This document shows positions 25,722 to 34,483 of a DNA stretch of 51,923 nt, piece by piece. The notes below the pieces were generated by a model. That model had not been told where the DNA came from, did not search any database, and worked only from the letters and a program-made list of their open reading frames with translations. A program made the translations under genes and the position numbers. Where the stretch lies: positions 1-51,923 of the forward strand of contig CABJBO010000012.1 of assembly GCA_902363875.1 (NCBI GenBank). The letters are read 5' to 3'. The stretch is from Coriobacteriaceae bacterium. Its GTDB lineage: Bacteria; Actinomycetota; Coriobacteriia; Coriobacteriales; Coriobacteriaceae. Numbering within the stretch: the first letter of the stretch is position 1; every line of letters begins with the position of its first letter.

Positions 25722-26522
25722 ATGGAATACACGATCTTCCAGGTCGCTCTGGTCTTCATCGTCACGTTCGTCGCGGCAATCGACCAGTTTAACTTCCTCG
25801 AGTCTCTCTATCAGCCCATCGTCACCGGCGCCGTCATTGGTCTTATCCTTGGCGACCTCAACACCGGTCTTCTCGTGGGTGGTACTTATCAGCTCATGAC
25901 GATCGGCAACATGCCGATCGGAGGTGCTCAGCCGCCTAACGCCGTCATCGGCGGCATCATGGCAGCCATTCTCGCTATCGCTACGGGCCTCGAGCCCAAC
26001 GCGGCAGTCGGCCTTGCCATTCCGTTCGCTCTGCTTGGTCAGCTCGGCGTTACCCTGGTCTTCACGCTTATGTCGCCGCTCATGTCCTCCGCGGACAACA
26101 TGGCTCACAACGCCGACACCAAGGGTATCGAGCGTCTGAACTACTTCGCCATGGCTCTGCTCGGCCTGATCTTCGCTGTCGTCGTCACCCTGTTCTTCAT
26201 CGCTGGCGCTACCATCGGTCAGACCATCGCTTCCGCCATCCCGACTTGGCTGCAGACCGGTCTCTCCGCTGCAGGCGGCATGATGCGCTTCGTCGGCTTC
26301 GCCGTCCTGCTCAAGGTTATGATGAACCGCGATATGTGGGGCTTCTTCCTCATGGGCTTTGGCCTCGCGCTCATCACCGTTGCCAACGATTCTCTGGCAA
26401 CCCCTGCTCTGCTCATCCTCGCTCTCATCGGCTTCGGCATCGCTTTCTGGGACTTCCAGCAGCAGACCGAGCTGAAGGGTGCAGCTGTTTCTGACGGAGG
26501 TGACTTCGAAGATGGCATCTAA
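25722..26522 (+). CDS. PTS mannose-family EIIC (sorbose-type)
   Basis: A polytopic membrane component (266 aa) that forms the sugar channel with EIID. The N-terminal FVAAIDQFNFLESLYQPIV and MPIGGAQPPNAVIGG motifs are characteristic of sorbose-type IIC. About eight hydrophobic segments are visible, and the C-terminal tail is acidic. AAAGGAGGAG precedes ATG 25722. EIID overlaps its end by 11 nt. Confidence 0.93.
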   Translation: MEYTIFQVALVFIVTFVAAIDQFNFLESLYQPIVTGAVIGLILGDLNTGLLVGGTYQLMTIGNMPIGGAQPPNAVIGGIMAAILAIATGLEPNAAVGLAIPFALLGQLGVTLVFTLMSPLMSSADNMAHNADTKGIERLNYFAMALLGLIFAVVVTLFFIAGATIGQTIASAIPTWLQTGLSAAGGMMRFVGFAVLLKVMMNRDMWGFFLMGFGLALITVANDSLATPALLILALIGFGIAFWDFQQQTELKGAAVSDGGDFEDGI

Positions 26523-27594
26523 TGAGTATGTGATCCCGGAGCACTACGAGGATCTTACTCCTGCTCCGCAGCTCGACCAGAAGACCCTCAACAAGATGGC
26601 TTGGCGCTCCTGCTTCCTGCAGGCATCGTTCAACTACGAGCGCATGCAGGCCGCTGGCTGGCTCTACTCCATCATCCCCGGTCTGGAGAAGATCCACACC
26701 AACAAGAACGACCTCGCGGCTTCCATGAGCCACAACCTGGAGTTCTTCAACACCCACCCGTTCCTCGTCACCTTTGTTATGGGTATCGTGCTTTCGCTCG
26801 AGCAGAACAAGGTTGACATCCCCACGATCCGCGCCGTCCGCGTCGCCGCAATGGGCCCGCTCGGTGGTATCGGTGACGCCCTGTTCTGGCTGACGCTCGT
26901 GCCTATCACGGCCGGCATCACCTCCAACATGGCCATCAACGGCAACGCCGCTGCGCCGATCATCTTCCTGGTGATCTTCAACGTCGTCCAGTTCGCTCTG
27001 CGCTTCTGGCTCATGAATTGGTCCTACAAGCTTGGCACCAGCGCTATTGACGCTCTGACCGCCAACATGCAGGCCTTCACGCGTGCCGCTTCCATCATGG
27101 GCGTCTTCGTCGTCGGTTGCCTGGTCGTCACCATGGGTGGCACCCAGATCAACCTCCAGATCCCCAACGGCACCACCCGTGGCCTTGCCCCTACTACCGT
27201 GATCGTCTCCGAGAAGGAGGCCGAGAACTTCACCGGTATGGAGGGCATCGATACCGAGACCGCTGAGGCCGGTACCATCGCCATGACCGATGAGGACGGC
27301 AATGCCCTCACCGCCGTCGATGCCGACGGCAACGAGGTCAAGTGCGGCGTCGCCGATCTGGGCAACGGCATGGAGTCCGTGACCTACGCTACCGTCACCG
27401 AGGATCCGGTCAACTTCTCTGTTGCCGACACCCTCAACACCATCGTCCCGAAGCTCGTCCCGCTTATGCTTACGCTGCTGCTTTACTACATGTTCGCTAA
27501 GCACAGCTGGACCCCGACCAAGGGCATTCTGCTGCTCTTCGTCCTCGGCATCCTGGGCGCTGGCCCGCTTGGTCTCTGGCCGAGCATCTGGTAA
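26512..27594 (+). CDS. PTS mannose-family EIID with enlarged loop
   Basis: EIID (360 aa) of the same transporter. The MAWRSCFLQASFNYERMQ and AAMGPLGGIGDALFW motifs and the C-terminal hydrophobic pair are typical. Most EIID proteins are about 260-300 residues; this one carries roughly 80-90 extra residues (about 215-300) between membrane segments, rich in Asp, Glu, Thr and Gly (TDEDGNALTAVDADGNEV). That probably makes an external domain. ATG 26512 follows ACGGAGGTGAC; an upstream in-frame start at 26479 would overlap EIIC further. Confidence 0.9.
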   Translation: MASNEYVIPEHYEDLTPAPQLDQKTLNKMAWRSCFLQASFNYERMQAAGWLYSIIPGLEKIHTNKNDLAASMSHNLEFFNTHPFLVTFVMGIVLSLEQNKVDIPTIRAVRVAAMGPLGGIGDALFWLTLVPITAGITSNMAINGNAAAPIIFLVIFNVVQFALRFWLMNWSYKLGTSAIDALTANMQAFTRAASIMGVFVVGCLVVTMGGTQINLQIPNGTTRGLAPTTVIVSEKEAENFTGMEGIDTETAEAGTIAMTDEDGNALTAVDADGNEVKCGVADLGNGMESVTYATVTEDPVNFSVADTLNTIVPKLVPLMLTLLLYYMFAKHSWTPTKGILLLFVLGILGAGPLGLWPSIW

Positions 27595-27660
27595 GGCTCT
27601 AGCTTGAGGGGTGTGTCCCTACGCGGCTCACACCCCGACCCCTTAAGCCATGTGTATGTT

Positions 27661-27694
27661 AAAAGCCGCGTGCTCGAAAGAGCGCGCGGCTTTT
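27661..27694 (+). terminator. Terminator of the PTS operon
   Basis: The stem AAAGCCGCGTGCTC with GAGCGCGCGGCTTTT (loop GAAA, one mismatch) is followed by more T. A preceding 8-bp stem GGGGTGTG/CACACCCC (27608-27636) sits between the IID stop and this terminator. Confidence 0.88.
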
Positions 27695-27778
27695 GTTTTC
27701 TTGATGATTCGGGTGTGGCAGACAGATAATGCTAAACACCCAAGGTAGTAGCCTAGTTTGAGCAAAAGGGAGGATAGG

Positions 27779-28510
27779 ATGGCGATCGGAGCGCGCAAGC
27801 AACCGCTGTACGATCAGCTGGTCGATATTCTGACCGAAAAGATTGACCATGAATATCGCGCCGGTGACATGATTCCTTCCGAGCGCGAACTTTCGGAGCG
27901 CTATGGTCTCTCGCGCACTACGGTACGCCTGGCTCTGCAGGAACTGGAGCGTTTAGGACTGGTGGTTCGGCAGCACGGTCGCGGTACCTTTGTGACCGAC
28001 CGTTCGGCAAAGGCAACCAATCTTATGCAGTCCTACAGCTTTACCGAGCAGATGCGCGCGATGGGTCGCGACCCCGAGACCACGATTCTCGATTTTTGCG
28101 AGATGGAGGCCGATAAGAATCTGGCCGAGCATATGGGATTACGTATCGGTGATCGCATTTTTAAGCTCAAGCGCCTTCGTTCTGCCGATAACATGCCCAT
28201 GATGGTCGAACGCAGCTATCTACCGGTTCGTCAATTTCTGTCCCTAAAGCGACCGCTGCTGGAGCGCAAGCCGCTTTACGATGTGATTGAGCAAGACTTT
28301 CAGCAAAAGATACGCGTGGCTGAAGAGGAGTTCTATGCGAGCATAGCCCGTCCCACCGACGCCCACCTTTTGGGAATTGTCGAGGGCTCGCCTGTGCTCG
28401 ATTTGGTCAGGACTACGTATAACGAGTCAAACGAGGTTGTGGAGTATACACTCTCGGTTGCTCGTGCCGATCAGTTTAAATACAAGGTTTACCACCAGCG
28501 TAGCAACTAG
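27779..28510 (+). CDS. GntR/UTRA transcriptional regulator (DasR/NagR type)
   Basis: A 243-aa GntR-family regulator. The winged HTH (LSERYGLSRTTVRLALQELERLGLVVRQHGRGTFV) is followed by a UTRA effector domain, with EVVEYTLSVARADQFKYKV near the end. UTRA members such as NagR/DasR sense amino-sugar phosphates. ATG 27779 with GGGAGG upstream is preferred over TTG 27758. It sits between the PTS operon and agaS, and matching palindromic operators (24260 and 28549) lie in front of both, so it probably represses both until GlcN6P/GalN6P accumulates. Confidence 0.9.
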   Translation: MAIGARKQPLYDQLVDILTEKIDHEYRAGDMIPSERELSERYGLSRTTVRLALQELERLGLVVRQHGRGTFVTDRSAKATNLMQSYSFTEQMRAMGRDPETTILDFCEMEADKNLAEHMGLRIGDRIFKLKRLRSADNMPMMVERSYLPVRQFLSLKRPLLERKPLYDVIEQDFQQKIRVAEEEFYASIARPTDAHLLGIVEGSPVLDLVRTTYNESNEVVEYTLSVARADQFKYKVYHQRSN

Positions 28511-28548
28511 TGTCCGCATCGTTTCCATATGGTGATTCTTTGCATTTA

Positions 28549-28585
28549 ACTGGTTACTACCAGATAACCAACCGAAGTGTATAAT
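28549..28585 (+). promoter_or_regulatory. agaS promoter with overlapping GntR operator
   Basis: The palindrome ACTGGTTACTACCAGA (28549-28564) has DasR/NagR-like half-sites and is followed by a perfect TATAAT (28580-28585). The operator covers the place where the -35 should be, so binding of the GntR regulator would block RNA polymerase. Confidence 0.72.
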
Positions 28586-28624
28586 TGCACGTCAGAGGAT
28601 TACTTCTAGAGAGAGGTATTAGAA

Positions 28625-29791
28625 ATGTTCGAGAAGAGTGTCGAGGAGCTCACCGAGCTCGGCGCCCAGATCACCACGGCCGAGATTGCTCAGCAGCCCG
28701 AGCTTTGGCGTGATACGCTCAACATCTATCGCGAGAACAAGGAGGCCATCGAGGCCTTCCTGGCCGAGGCTCGCGCTATGGGCGAGGGCCGTCTGTCCGT
28801 TGTCTTCACCGGTGCCGGTACGTCCGACTATGTTGGCGATACCTGCGCCCCGTATCTGCGTCACGCCGGCAACACTGATCTCTACGACTTTAAGCCCATC
28901 GCCACGACCGACATCGTGAGCGCCCCGCGCGACTTCCTGCGCGCTGAGGATCCCACGCTCGTGGTTTCCTTTGCCCGCTCTGGCAACAGCCCCGAGAGCC
29001 TTGCCGCCGTTGCCGTTGCCAAGGAGCTCGTCCACAACGTCAAGTTCCTCAACATCACCTGCGCTCCCGAGGGCAAGCTCGCCGTCGAGTCTGCCGATGA
29101 TCCCAATGCGCTGACGCTGCTCATTCCGCGCGCCAACGACAAGGGCTTCGCCATGACCGGCTCCTACACCTGCATGACCCTGCTCTCTACCCTCATCTTT
29201 GACGAGGCTTCCGACGAGCAGAAGGCCGAGTGGGTCGAGACCATCGCCAAGATGGGCGAGGAGGTCATCGCTCGCGAGTCCGAGGTTGCCGACTACCTCG
29301 CTGGCGACTTCAACCGCGTGACGTACTTGGGTTCCGGCTCCTTCGGTGGCCTTGCCCAGGAGAGCCAGCTCAAGATCCTCGAGCTTGCTCACGGTCTGGT
29401 CGCTACTTCCTACGACACCTCCATGGGCTATCGTCACGGACCCAAGTCCTTCGTCGACGACAAGACCCTCGTGTTCGTGTTCGTCAACAACGACGCCTAC
29501 ACCCGTCAGTACGACATCGACATCCTCAACGAGATCGGTGGCGACAAGATCGCTCAGCACACCGTTGCCGTTCAGCAGGATGGCGCTACCGTCTACGAGG
29601 GCGAGTCCTTCACCTTTAAGGGCTACGAGGCGCTTCCCGAGGGCTACCTTGCTCTGCCGTTCGTGATGTTTGCTCAGGCTATCAGCCTGCTCAACTCCGT
29701 GCGCGTGGGCAACACGCCCGACACGCCGAGCCCCACCGGTACGGTCAACCGCGTGGTTAAGGGCGTGACGATTCACCCCTTCACCGCTTAA
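28625..29791 (+). CDS. agaS: SIS-domain sugar isomerase/deaminase AgaS
   Basis: A 388-aa protein with two SIS domains, of the AgaS type, which converts galactosamine-6-phosphate to tagatose-6-phosphate with release of ammonia. The first SIS motif is VFTGAGTSDYVG (about 59-70) and SFARSGNSPESLAAV (about 118) carries the phosphate-binding serines; HGPKSFVDD near residue 275 is conserved. Product tagatose-6-P is the substrate of the LacC kinase at 32838. GAGAGG precedes ATG 28625. A strong terminator follows, so it is transcribed alone from the operator-controlled promoter. Confidence 0.9.
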   Translation: MFEKSVEELTELGAQITTAEIAQQPELWRDTLNIYRENKEAIEAFLAEARAMGEGRLSVVFTGAGTSDYVGDTCAPYLRHAGNTDLYDFKPIATTDIVSAPRDFLRAEDPTLVVSFARSGNSPESLAAVAVAKELVHNVKFLNITCAPEGKLAVESADDPNALTLLIPRANDKGFAMTGSYTCMTLLSTLIFDEASDEQKAEWVETIAKMGEEVIARESEVADYLAGDFNRVTYLGSGSFGGLAQESQLKILELAHGLVATSYDTSMGYRHGPKSFVDDKTLVFVFVNNDAYTRQYDIDILNEIGGDKIAQHTVAVQQDGATVYEGESFTFKGYEALPEGYLALPFVMFAQAISLLNSVRVGNTPDTPSPTGTVNRVVKGVTIHPFTA

Positions 29792-29807
29792 TCGCGTCCC
29801 CCTGTAA

Positions 29808-29847
29808 GGGCGCCCGTCCGCTCATAACGGCGGGCGGGCGCTTTTTG
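29808..29847 (+). terminator. Terminator of agaS
   Basis: The stem GCGCCCGTCCGC with GCGGGCGGGCGC (one G-T pair) is followed by TTTTT. Confidence 0.88.
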
Positions 29848-29909
29848 TTATTACGTGGGCTGGGTATAAGCATCACCACAGTCAACTGCTTTAGAAGCAA
29901 GGAGTGCAT

Positions 29910-31079
29910 ATGAGCACGTACGCAATTAAGGCTGACAAGTTCTTCTTGCCGGCAGGCCCGCAACTGGGCGGCTATCTTATGGTCGAGGATGGCGTCTTTG
30001 GCGCCTGGCAGGCCGACGAGCCCTCTTGCGAGATCAAGGACTACACGGGATCGTGGATCGCACCGGGTATGGTCGACACCCACATCCACGGCTTCTACAA
30101 CCACTCAACTACCGATAACGACCCCGAGGGTATCGATATTAGCTCGACCGAGCTCGCCCGTCGCGGTACCACCAGCTGGTTGCCCACGACGTTCACCGAT
30201 GGCGTCGAGCAGATCAAGGATGCCTGCGCCGTCATCGCTCAGGCTGACGAGGGCCGCGGCCCTGACTTCTGCGGTGCTCGCATTCAGGGCATCTACCTGG
30301 AGGGCCCCTTCTTTACCATGAAGCATGTGGGCGCACAGAACCCCGCTTACCTGATTGACCCCTCCGAGGAGGTCTTTGACGAGTGGCAGGAGGCTGCCGG
30401 CGGACGTATCGTTAAGAGCGCCATGGCTGCCGAGCGCGATGGCGCCGCTGCTTATGCTGCTGCCCTCAATGCGAAGGGTGTCGTGACCAGCATCGGTCAC
30501 TCTGATGCCACGTATGACGAGTGCATCGCCGCCATCAACGCCGGTGCCAGCTGCTTTACGCATACCTATAACGGCCAGCGCGGGCTGCATCACCGTGAGC
30601 CCGGTGTCGTGGGTGCTGCTATGTCCACGTCCGAGACCTACGCCGAGATCATCTGTGACGGCAAGCACGTAAACCCTGCCGCCATCAAGGCGCTGCTGCA
30701 GGCCAAGGGCTGGCAGCACACGGTACTCATCACCGACTGCCTGGGCTGCGGCGGCATGCCCGAGGGCAGCTACACCAGCGGTGGCATGGACGTCATCATG
30801 AAGGACAACCTGTGCTGGCTCGCCGATGGCAAGAGCATTGCCGGTTCGGTGCTCACGCTTGCCCAGGGCGTCAAGAACATCGTCGACTGGGGCATCGCCA
30901 GCGCCGATATCGCCATTCGCATGGCAACCGAGGTGCCGGCACGCTCCGCGCACATCGAGGATAAGTGCGGCAGCATCATGCCGGGTCGCGACGCCGACTT
31001 TGTCGTGTTCGACCATGAGCTCACCCTCGTCGAGACGTATGTTGGCGGCCAGAGCGTCGGCAACGCCTTTACCGAGTAA
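29910..31079 (+). CDS. nagA: N-acetylgalactosamine/glucosamine-6-P deacetylase
   Basis: A 389-aa amidohydrolase of the NagA/AgaA family, removing acetate from N-acetyl-hexosamine-6-phosphate. Metal and substrate motifs are intact: VDTHIHG (about 52-58), the GIYLEGPF glutamate, GHSDAT, THTYNGQRGLHHREPG and the catalytic aspartate in LITDCLGCGG. The neighbours (PTS, agaS, lacC) favour GalNAc-6-P (AgaA) over GlcNAc-6-P, but both are possible. ATG 29910 follows AAGGAG at 29899-29904. A remnant of a second copy of its C-terminus lies at 33820-33945. Confidence 0.9.
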   Translation: MSTYAIKADKFFLPAGPQLGGYLMVEDGVFGAWQADEPSCEIKDYTGSWIAPGMVDTHIHGFYNHSTTDNDPEGIDISSTELARRGTTSWLPTTFTDGVEQIKDACAVIAQADEGRGPDFCGARIQGIYLEGPFFTMKHVGAQNPAYLIDPSEEVFDEWQEAAGGRIVKSAMAAERDGAAAYAAALNAKGVVTSIGHSDATYDECIAAINAGASCFTHTYNGQRGLHHREPGVVGAAMSTSETYAEIICDGKHVNPAAIKALLQAKGWQHTVLITDCLGCGGMPEGSYTSGGMDVIMKDNLCWLADGKSIAGSVLTLAQGVKNIVDWGIASADIAIRMATEVPARSAHIEDKCGSIMPGRDADFVVFDHELTLVETYVGGQSVGNAFTE

Positions 31080-31084
31080 CGAAA

Positions 31085-31125
31085 GAAAAAGACGGCGGGC
31101 CCGAATCTGCTCGGACCCGCCGTAC
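31085..31125 (-). terminator. Terminator between convergent nagA and flavodoxin genes
   Basis: A stem ACGGCGGG...CCCGCCGT is flanked on the left by a run that reads as TCTTTTTC on the minus strand. It is therefore an efficient terminator for the flavodoxin gene and may also serve nagA from the other side. Confidence 0.75.
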
Positions 31126-31154
31126 GGGTTAAACGCTCAAAAGCACCTTTACAG

Positions 31155-31739
31155 TTACAGCTTGCTAGCGATTTTCTTTGCCGTACGCTTAACGCCGGCC
31201 ACCAGGCCTCCTGCAGGATGCTCCTTCTCGTATGCTAGGCGCTTCTCGCGCTTGGCGTACTCTTCGACGATGATGTCTCCATACTCGTCTTCGATCTTGT
31301 CGAAGAAGTCGACGGCACCCTTAATTTCCTCAGCGGTCGGGTGCCCCTTTTGGACACCGCCGGTGAGTTTGAACGGCCCCCACGTATCAAAGCCGGGGCA
31401 GCCGTAGACACCCATAAAGATGGCCTGCCTCATGCGGCAGATGCCATCGATATCCTTGCCGTACCACTTGTTTTTGCCACCGTAGGTCATAAGGCCAAAC
31501 ACCTTGTCCTGCGGCTGCAACACGTTAGTGAGCACGCGTGCCATGTCCTTGTCGATCTCGGAGTAATAGATGCCCGTGGCGACACCAATCAGATGGTATT
31601 CGTGCAGGTTGGGATACTCGTTTTTGCCGAGCGTTTTCACATCGAGGGTATCGATTTCGGGGTGCGCCTCGACGATGGCGTCCACGAGCTTTTTCGTATT
31701 GCCGTGGTGGCGTGAGGCATAAAGAATGATGGTTCGCAT
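31155..31739 (-). CDS. Flavodoxin family protein
   Basis: A 194-aa FMN-binding flavodoxin-like protein. The phosphate-binding loop is ASRHHGNTKKLVDAI (about 8-22), and GVATGIYYSEIDKDM and FGLMTYGGKNKWYG provide the flavin-contact segments. It is longer than a classical flavodoxin (about 150 aa) by a helical, basic C-terminus ending VKRTAKKIASKL. It probably transfers electrons in an unknown redox pair. It is the only minus-strand gene in this sugar locus. The start 31739 has AAAGG upstream. Confidence 0.88.
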   Translation of the reverse strand: MRTIILYASRHHGNTKKLVDAIVEAHPEIDTLDVKTLGKNEYPNLHEYHLIGVATGIYYSEIDKDMARVLTNVLQPQDKVFGLMTYGGKNKWYGKDIDGICRMRQAIFMGVYGCPGFDTWGPFKLTGGVQKGHPTAEEIKGAVDFFDKIEDEYGDIIVEEYAKREKRLAYEKEHPAGGLVAGVKRTAKKIASKL

Positions 31740-31896
31740 AAGAAGGCCTTTCAGCTGTAATTGCATCAATGTCTGTATGGTACCCCGTTACATGGCCGGG
31801 ATACCGGACGCATCGATGAGCGTGCGGGTTTGTTCTATGGTTAGGATTGAAACGGGCGCTTGCGTGAAATAAAGCAGTTGTTCGAAAGGATGGGTA

Positions 31897-32778
31897 ATGG
31901 AATACGCTCTCTCCAACGATTCGATTTCTATTAAGGTTTCCACGGCTGGTGGCTCGTTTACCTCGATTGAGGCCGGAGGTCGCGAGTACTTGTGGCAGGG
32001 TGATCCCACCGTGTGGTCCGGCCAGGCGCCGATTTGCTTCCCGATTTGCGGAGGCTTGCGCGACAACAGCGCCATGACGTTTGCCGGGCATCATGTAAAG
32101 CTCGCTCGCCACGGCTTTGCGCGCAAGCAGGAATGGAAGCTGCTGAGCCAAGGCGAGAACGAGTTGGCTATGTGCCTGGCTTCGGAGGATAACGCCGCGC
32201 TGCTGAGCGATTATCCGTATCCGTTTAGGCTCGTCGCCCGCTATACGCTCGAGGACGCCGCCGTGCGTGTCTCCTATGAGGTTACCAACGAGGGCACCGA
32301 GGACATGCCGTTCTTTATCGGTGGGCATCCCGGCTTTAGGTGCCCGCTCGATGAGGGCGAGGCCTATACGGACTACGAGTTGCGCTTTGAGAAAGAAGAG
32401 GCTGCAGAGCTTTGCACCGCTGTCCCTTCGACTGGCTTGATTGACGTGGACAAGCGCTCCAAGAACCCCATGGTGGGAAAGACGCTGCCCCTGTCGCACG
32501 AGCTCTTCGATTTTGCGGAGACCATCTTTGACGTGCTCGAGAGCCGCCAGGTCACGCTTTCCAAAAAGGGCGAGGACAAGGGCGTTCGCCTGAGCTTTGA
32601 GGGCTTCCCATATCTCATTGTGTGGAGCAAGCCCGAGGGTGATTTTGTGGCAGTTGAGCCTTGGGGCGGCCTTTCGACCTGTTCCGATGAGGACGACGTG
32701 CTTGAGCATAAGCGCGGCTGCCTTGTCGCCAAGCCCAAGGAGACCGTCGTTCGCTCGTTCACGATTGAGATTCTGTAA
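31897..32778 (+). CDS. lacX: Aldose 1-epimerase, LacX type (copy 1)
   Basis: A 293-aa galactose-mutarotase-fold protein of the LacX group, presumably interconverting anomers of hexose or hexose phosphate. The active-site stretch GGLRD...RHGFARKQEW and GGHPGFRCP holds the expected histidines. It is paired with a LacC kinase 59 bp downstream, and the same pair recurs at 49861-51731. The first 60 residues match that second copy at 47 positions, so this is a real but not recent duplication. TGTTC-type half-boxes occur at 31831 and 31879. Confidence 0.88.
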   Translation: MEYALSNDSISIKVSTAGGSFTSIEAGGREYLWQGDPTVWSGQAPICFPICGGLRDNSAMTFAGHHVKLARHGFARKQEWKLLSQGENELAMCLASEDNAALLSDYPYPFRLVARYTLEDAAVRVSYEVTNEGTEDMPFFIGGHPGFRCPLDEGEAYTDYELRFEKEEAAELCTAVPSTGLIDVDKRSKNPMVGKTLPLSHELFDFAETIFDVLESRQVTLSKKGEDKGVRLSFEGFPYLIVWSKPEGDFVAVEPWGGLSTCSDEDDVLEHKRGCLVAKPKETVVRSFTIEIL

Positions 32779-32837
32779 TTCCGTTTTGTCGACTCGTATC
32801 GCGAGGCACAAGGAGCCTGCGAGATAAGGAGCTAAAA

Positions 32838-33773
32838 ATGATCCTCACCGTTACGATGAACCCGTCTGTCGATACGCGCTATCAGCTCGATGAGCTCATT
32901 ATCGACGACGTCAACCGCGTGACGCCCGAAAAGACCGCCGGCGGCAAGGGCCTTAACGTGGCCCGCGTCCTGGATCAGCTGGGCGACGACGTTGTGGCAA
33001 CCGGTCTGCTCGGCGGCCACATGGGCGCCTACATGGCCGAGCTCATGGATGCCAACGGCATTAAGAATGATTTTGTACCCATCAAGGGCGAGACTCGTAT
33101 TTGCCTCAACATCCTTCACGCCGGCAACCAGACCGAGCTGCTCGAGAGCGGCCCGACGATTGCCCCCGAGGAGCTCGATGCCTTTACCGCCAAGTTTACC
33201 GAGCTTGCGGGCAAGGCCGACGTCGTCACCATCTCGGGTTCGCTGCCCCGCGGCGTCGAGGCGGACTACTACGCCAAGATCACGGGCATTGCCGAGAACG
33301 CCGGCGCCAAGGTGCTGCTCGATACCTCGGGTGCTTCGCTTGAGGCCGCCCTTAAGTCCGAAGTTAAGCCCGAACTGGTTAAGCCTAACCTGACCGAGAT
33401 CAACGGCCTTCTGGGCACGAGCTTTACCACCGACGATGTGGACGAGCTCCGCGCCGCGCTCGCCTCTGATGCCCGCTTCTCCGATATCCCCTGGGTCGTC
33501 GTGTCCATGGGCGCTGCCGGTTCCGTGGGTTTCCATAACGGCCGTGCGTTCCGCGCCAAGACTCCCGATATCCCTGCCGTTAACGCTACGGGCTCTGGCG
33601 ATTCGACCATTGCCGGCTTCGCGCACGCCATCGCAGCCGGCGCGGATGATGAGACGGTGCTGCGTACCGCCAACACCTGCGGCAAGCTCAACGCCATGGA
33701 TCCCATGACTGGCCACTTGGTCATGGACCGTTGGGACGAGGTCTACAACGGCGTTGTCGTGACCGAGCTGTAA
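32838..33773 (+). CDS. lacC: Tagatose-6-phosphate kinase, LacC type (copy 1)
   Basis: A PfkB-family kinase (311 aa), probably tagatose-6-P to tagatose-1,6-bisphosphate. The first PfkB signature TAGGKGLNVARVL (about 33-45) and the ATP/catalytic motif NATGSGDSTIAGFA (catalytic Asp about 255) are intact. Fructose-1-phosphate kinase is the nearest alternative. Here it would take the tagatose-6-P made by AgaS. The first 60 residues match copy 2 (50796) at 55 positions. AAGGAG precedes ATG 32838. A nagA remnant follows. Confidence 0.88.
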   Translation: MILTVTMNPSVDTRYQLDELIIDDVNRVTPEKTAGGKGLNVARVLDQLGDDVVATGLLGGHMGAYMAELMDANGIKNDFVPIKGETRICLNILHAGNQTELLESGPTIAPEELDAFTAKFTELAGKADVVTISGSLPRGVEADYYAKITGIAENAGAKVLLDTSGASLEAALKSEVKPELVKPNLTEINGLLGTSFTTDDVDELRAALASDARFSDIPWVVVSMGAAGSVGFHNGRAFRAKTPDIPAVNATGSGDSTIAGFAHAIAAGADDETVLRTANTCGKLNAMDPMTGHLVMDRWDEVYNGVVVTEL

Positions 33774-33819
33774 GAGCTTGGGCGTCGGCCCCGGCATCGG
33801 TTGCTTGCTTGTGGTTAGA

Positions 33820-33945
33820 GCCGATGACAAGTGCGGTAGCATTATGCCGGGGCGCGACGCCGACTTCGTCGTGTTCAATCCCGACCTTAGCCTGGTCGAG
33901 ACGTATGTGGGTGGCAACAGCGTCGGTAACGCGTTTGCCGAGTAG
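33820..33945 (+). pseudogene. Remnant of a second nagA (C-terminus, 42 codons)
   Basis: Translation in this frame gives ADDKCGSIMPGRDADFVVF then ETYVGGNSVGNAFAE and a stop. This aligns with the last ~40 residues of the intact NagA (EDKCGSIMPGRDADFVVF...ETYVGGQSVGNAFTE). No start or upstream domain remains. It is a decayed or truncated duplicate sitting between lacC copy 1 and yhcH, and marks the breakpoint of a past rearrangement. Confidence 0.9.
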
Positions 33946-33977
33946 CCGCCAAAGAAACGATCCGAGAGGGGATTTAG

Positions 33978-34451
33978 ATGATTTACGGTGCACTGGGCGA
34001 TATCGAGGAATACCGCGGAATGCTCAAGGGCCTCGACGTGCTGATTGACTGGCTCGAGGAGAACGACCCGGCGGAGCTCGAGGTCGGCAGCCATCCAATC
34101 CTGGGCGACAAGGTCTTTGCGAACGTCATGGCTCCCACGACGCGTCCTGAGGACAAGGCTCACTATGAGACGCATCAGCGCTATCACGACCTGCAGATTG
34201 ACGTCGAGGGTCGCGAGGCCTTTAAGGTCGCTACGGGTAGCCTGACGCTGGTCCAAGAGTTTGACGAGAAGGACGACTACGATTTGGTCGATTCCGACGC
34301 CTCGATCGCCGGCGATCTTGCCGACGACAAGTTTGCGTTGTTCGTTGCCGGCGAGCCTCACATGCCCACGCTCGAGTTCCCGGGCGATGGCGCACAGCCG
34401 GTCAAGAAGATCTGCTTTAAGTTGCTTGCCGACGCCTACTGGGAGGAGTAG
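33978..34451 (+). CDS. YhcH/YjgK/YiaL family protein
   Basis: A 157-aa beta-barrel protein of the YhcH/EbgC/TabA family, found in sugar and sialic-acid operons. Family features are HQRYHDLQIDVEG (about 73-85) and the C-terminal KKICFKLLADAYW. The biochemical role of most members is unsettled; proposed activities include anomerase or sugar-modifying functions. GAGGGG precedes ATG 33978. It is last in the run of sugar genes and is followed by a terminator. Confidence 0.88.
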   Translation: MIYGALGDIEEYRGMLKGLDVLIDWLEENDPAELEVGSHPILGDKVFANVMAPTTRPEDKAHYETHQRYHDLQIDVEGREAFKVATGSLTLVQEFDEKDDYDLVDSDASIAGDLADDKFALFVAGEPHMPTLEFPGDGAQPVKKICFKLLADAYWEE

Positions 34452-34483
34452 CGAGCTGCTCGGCTGAGCTGTTCGTCTGATGG

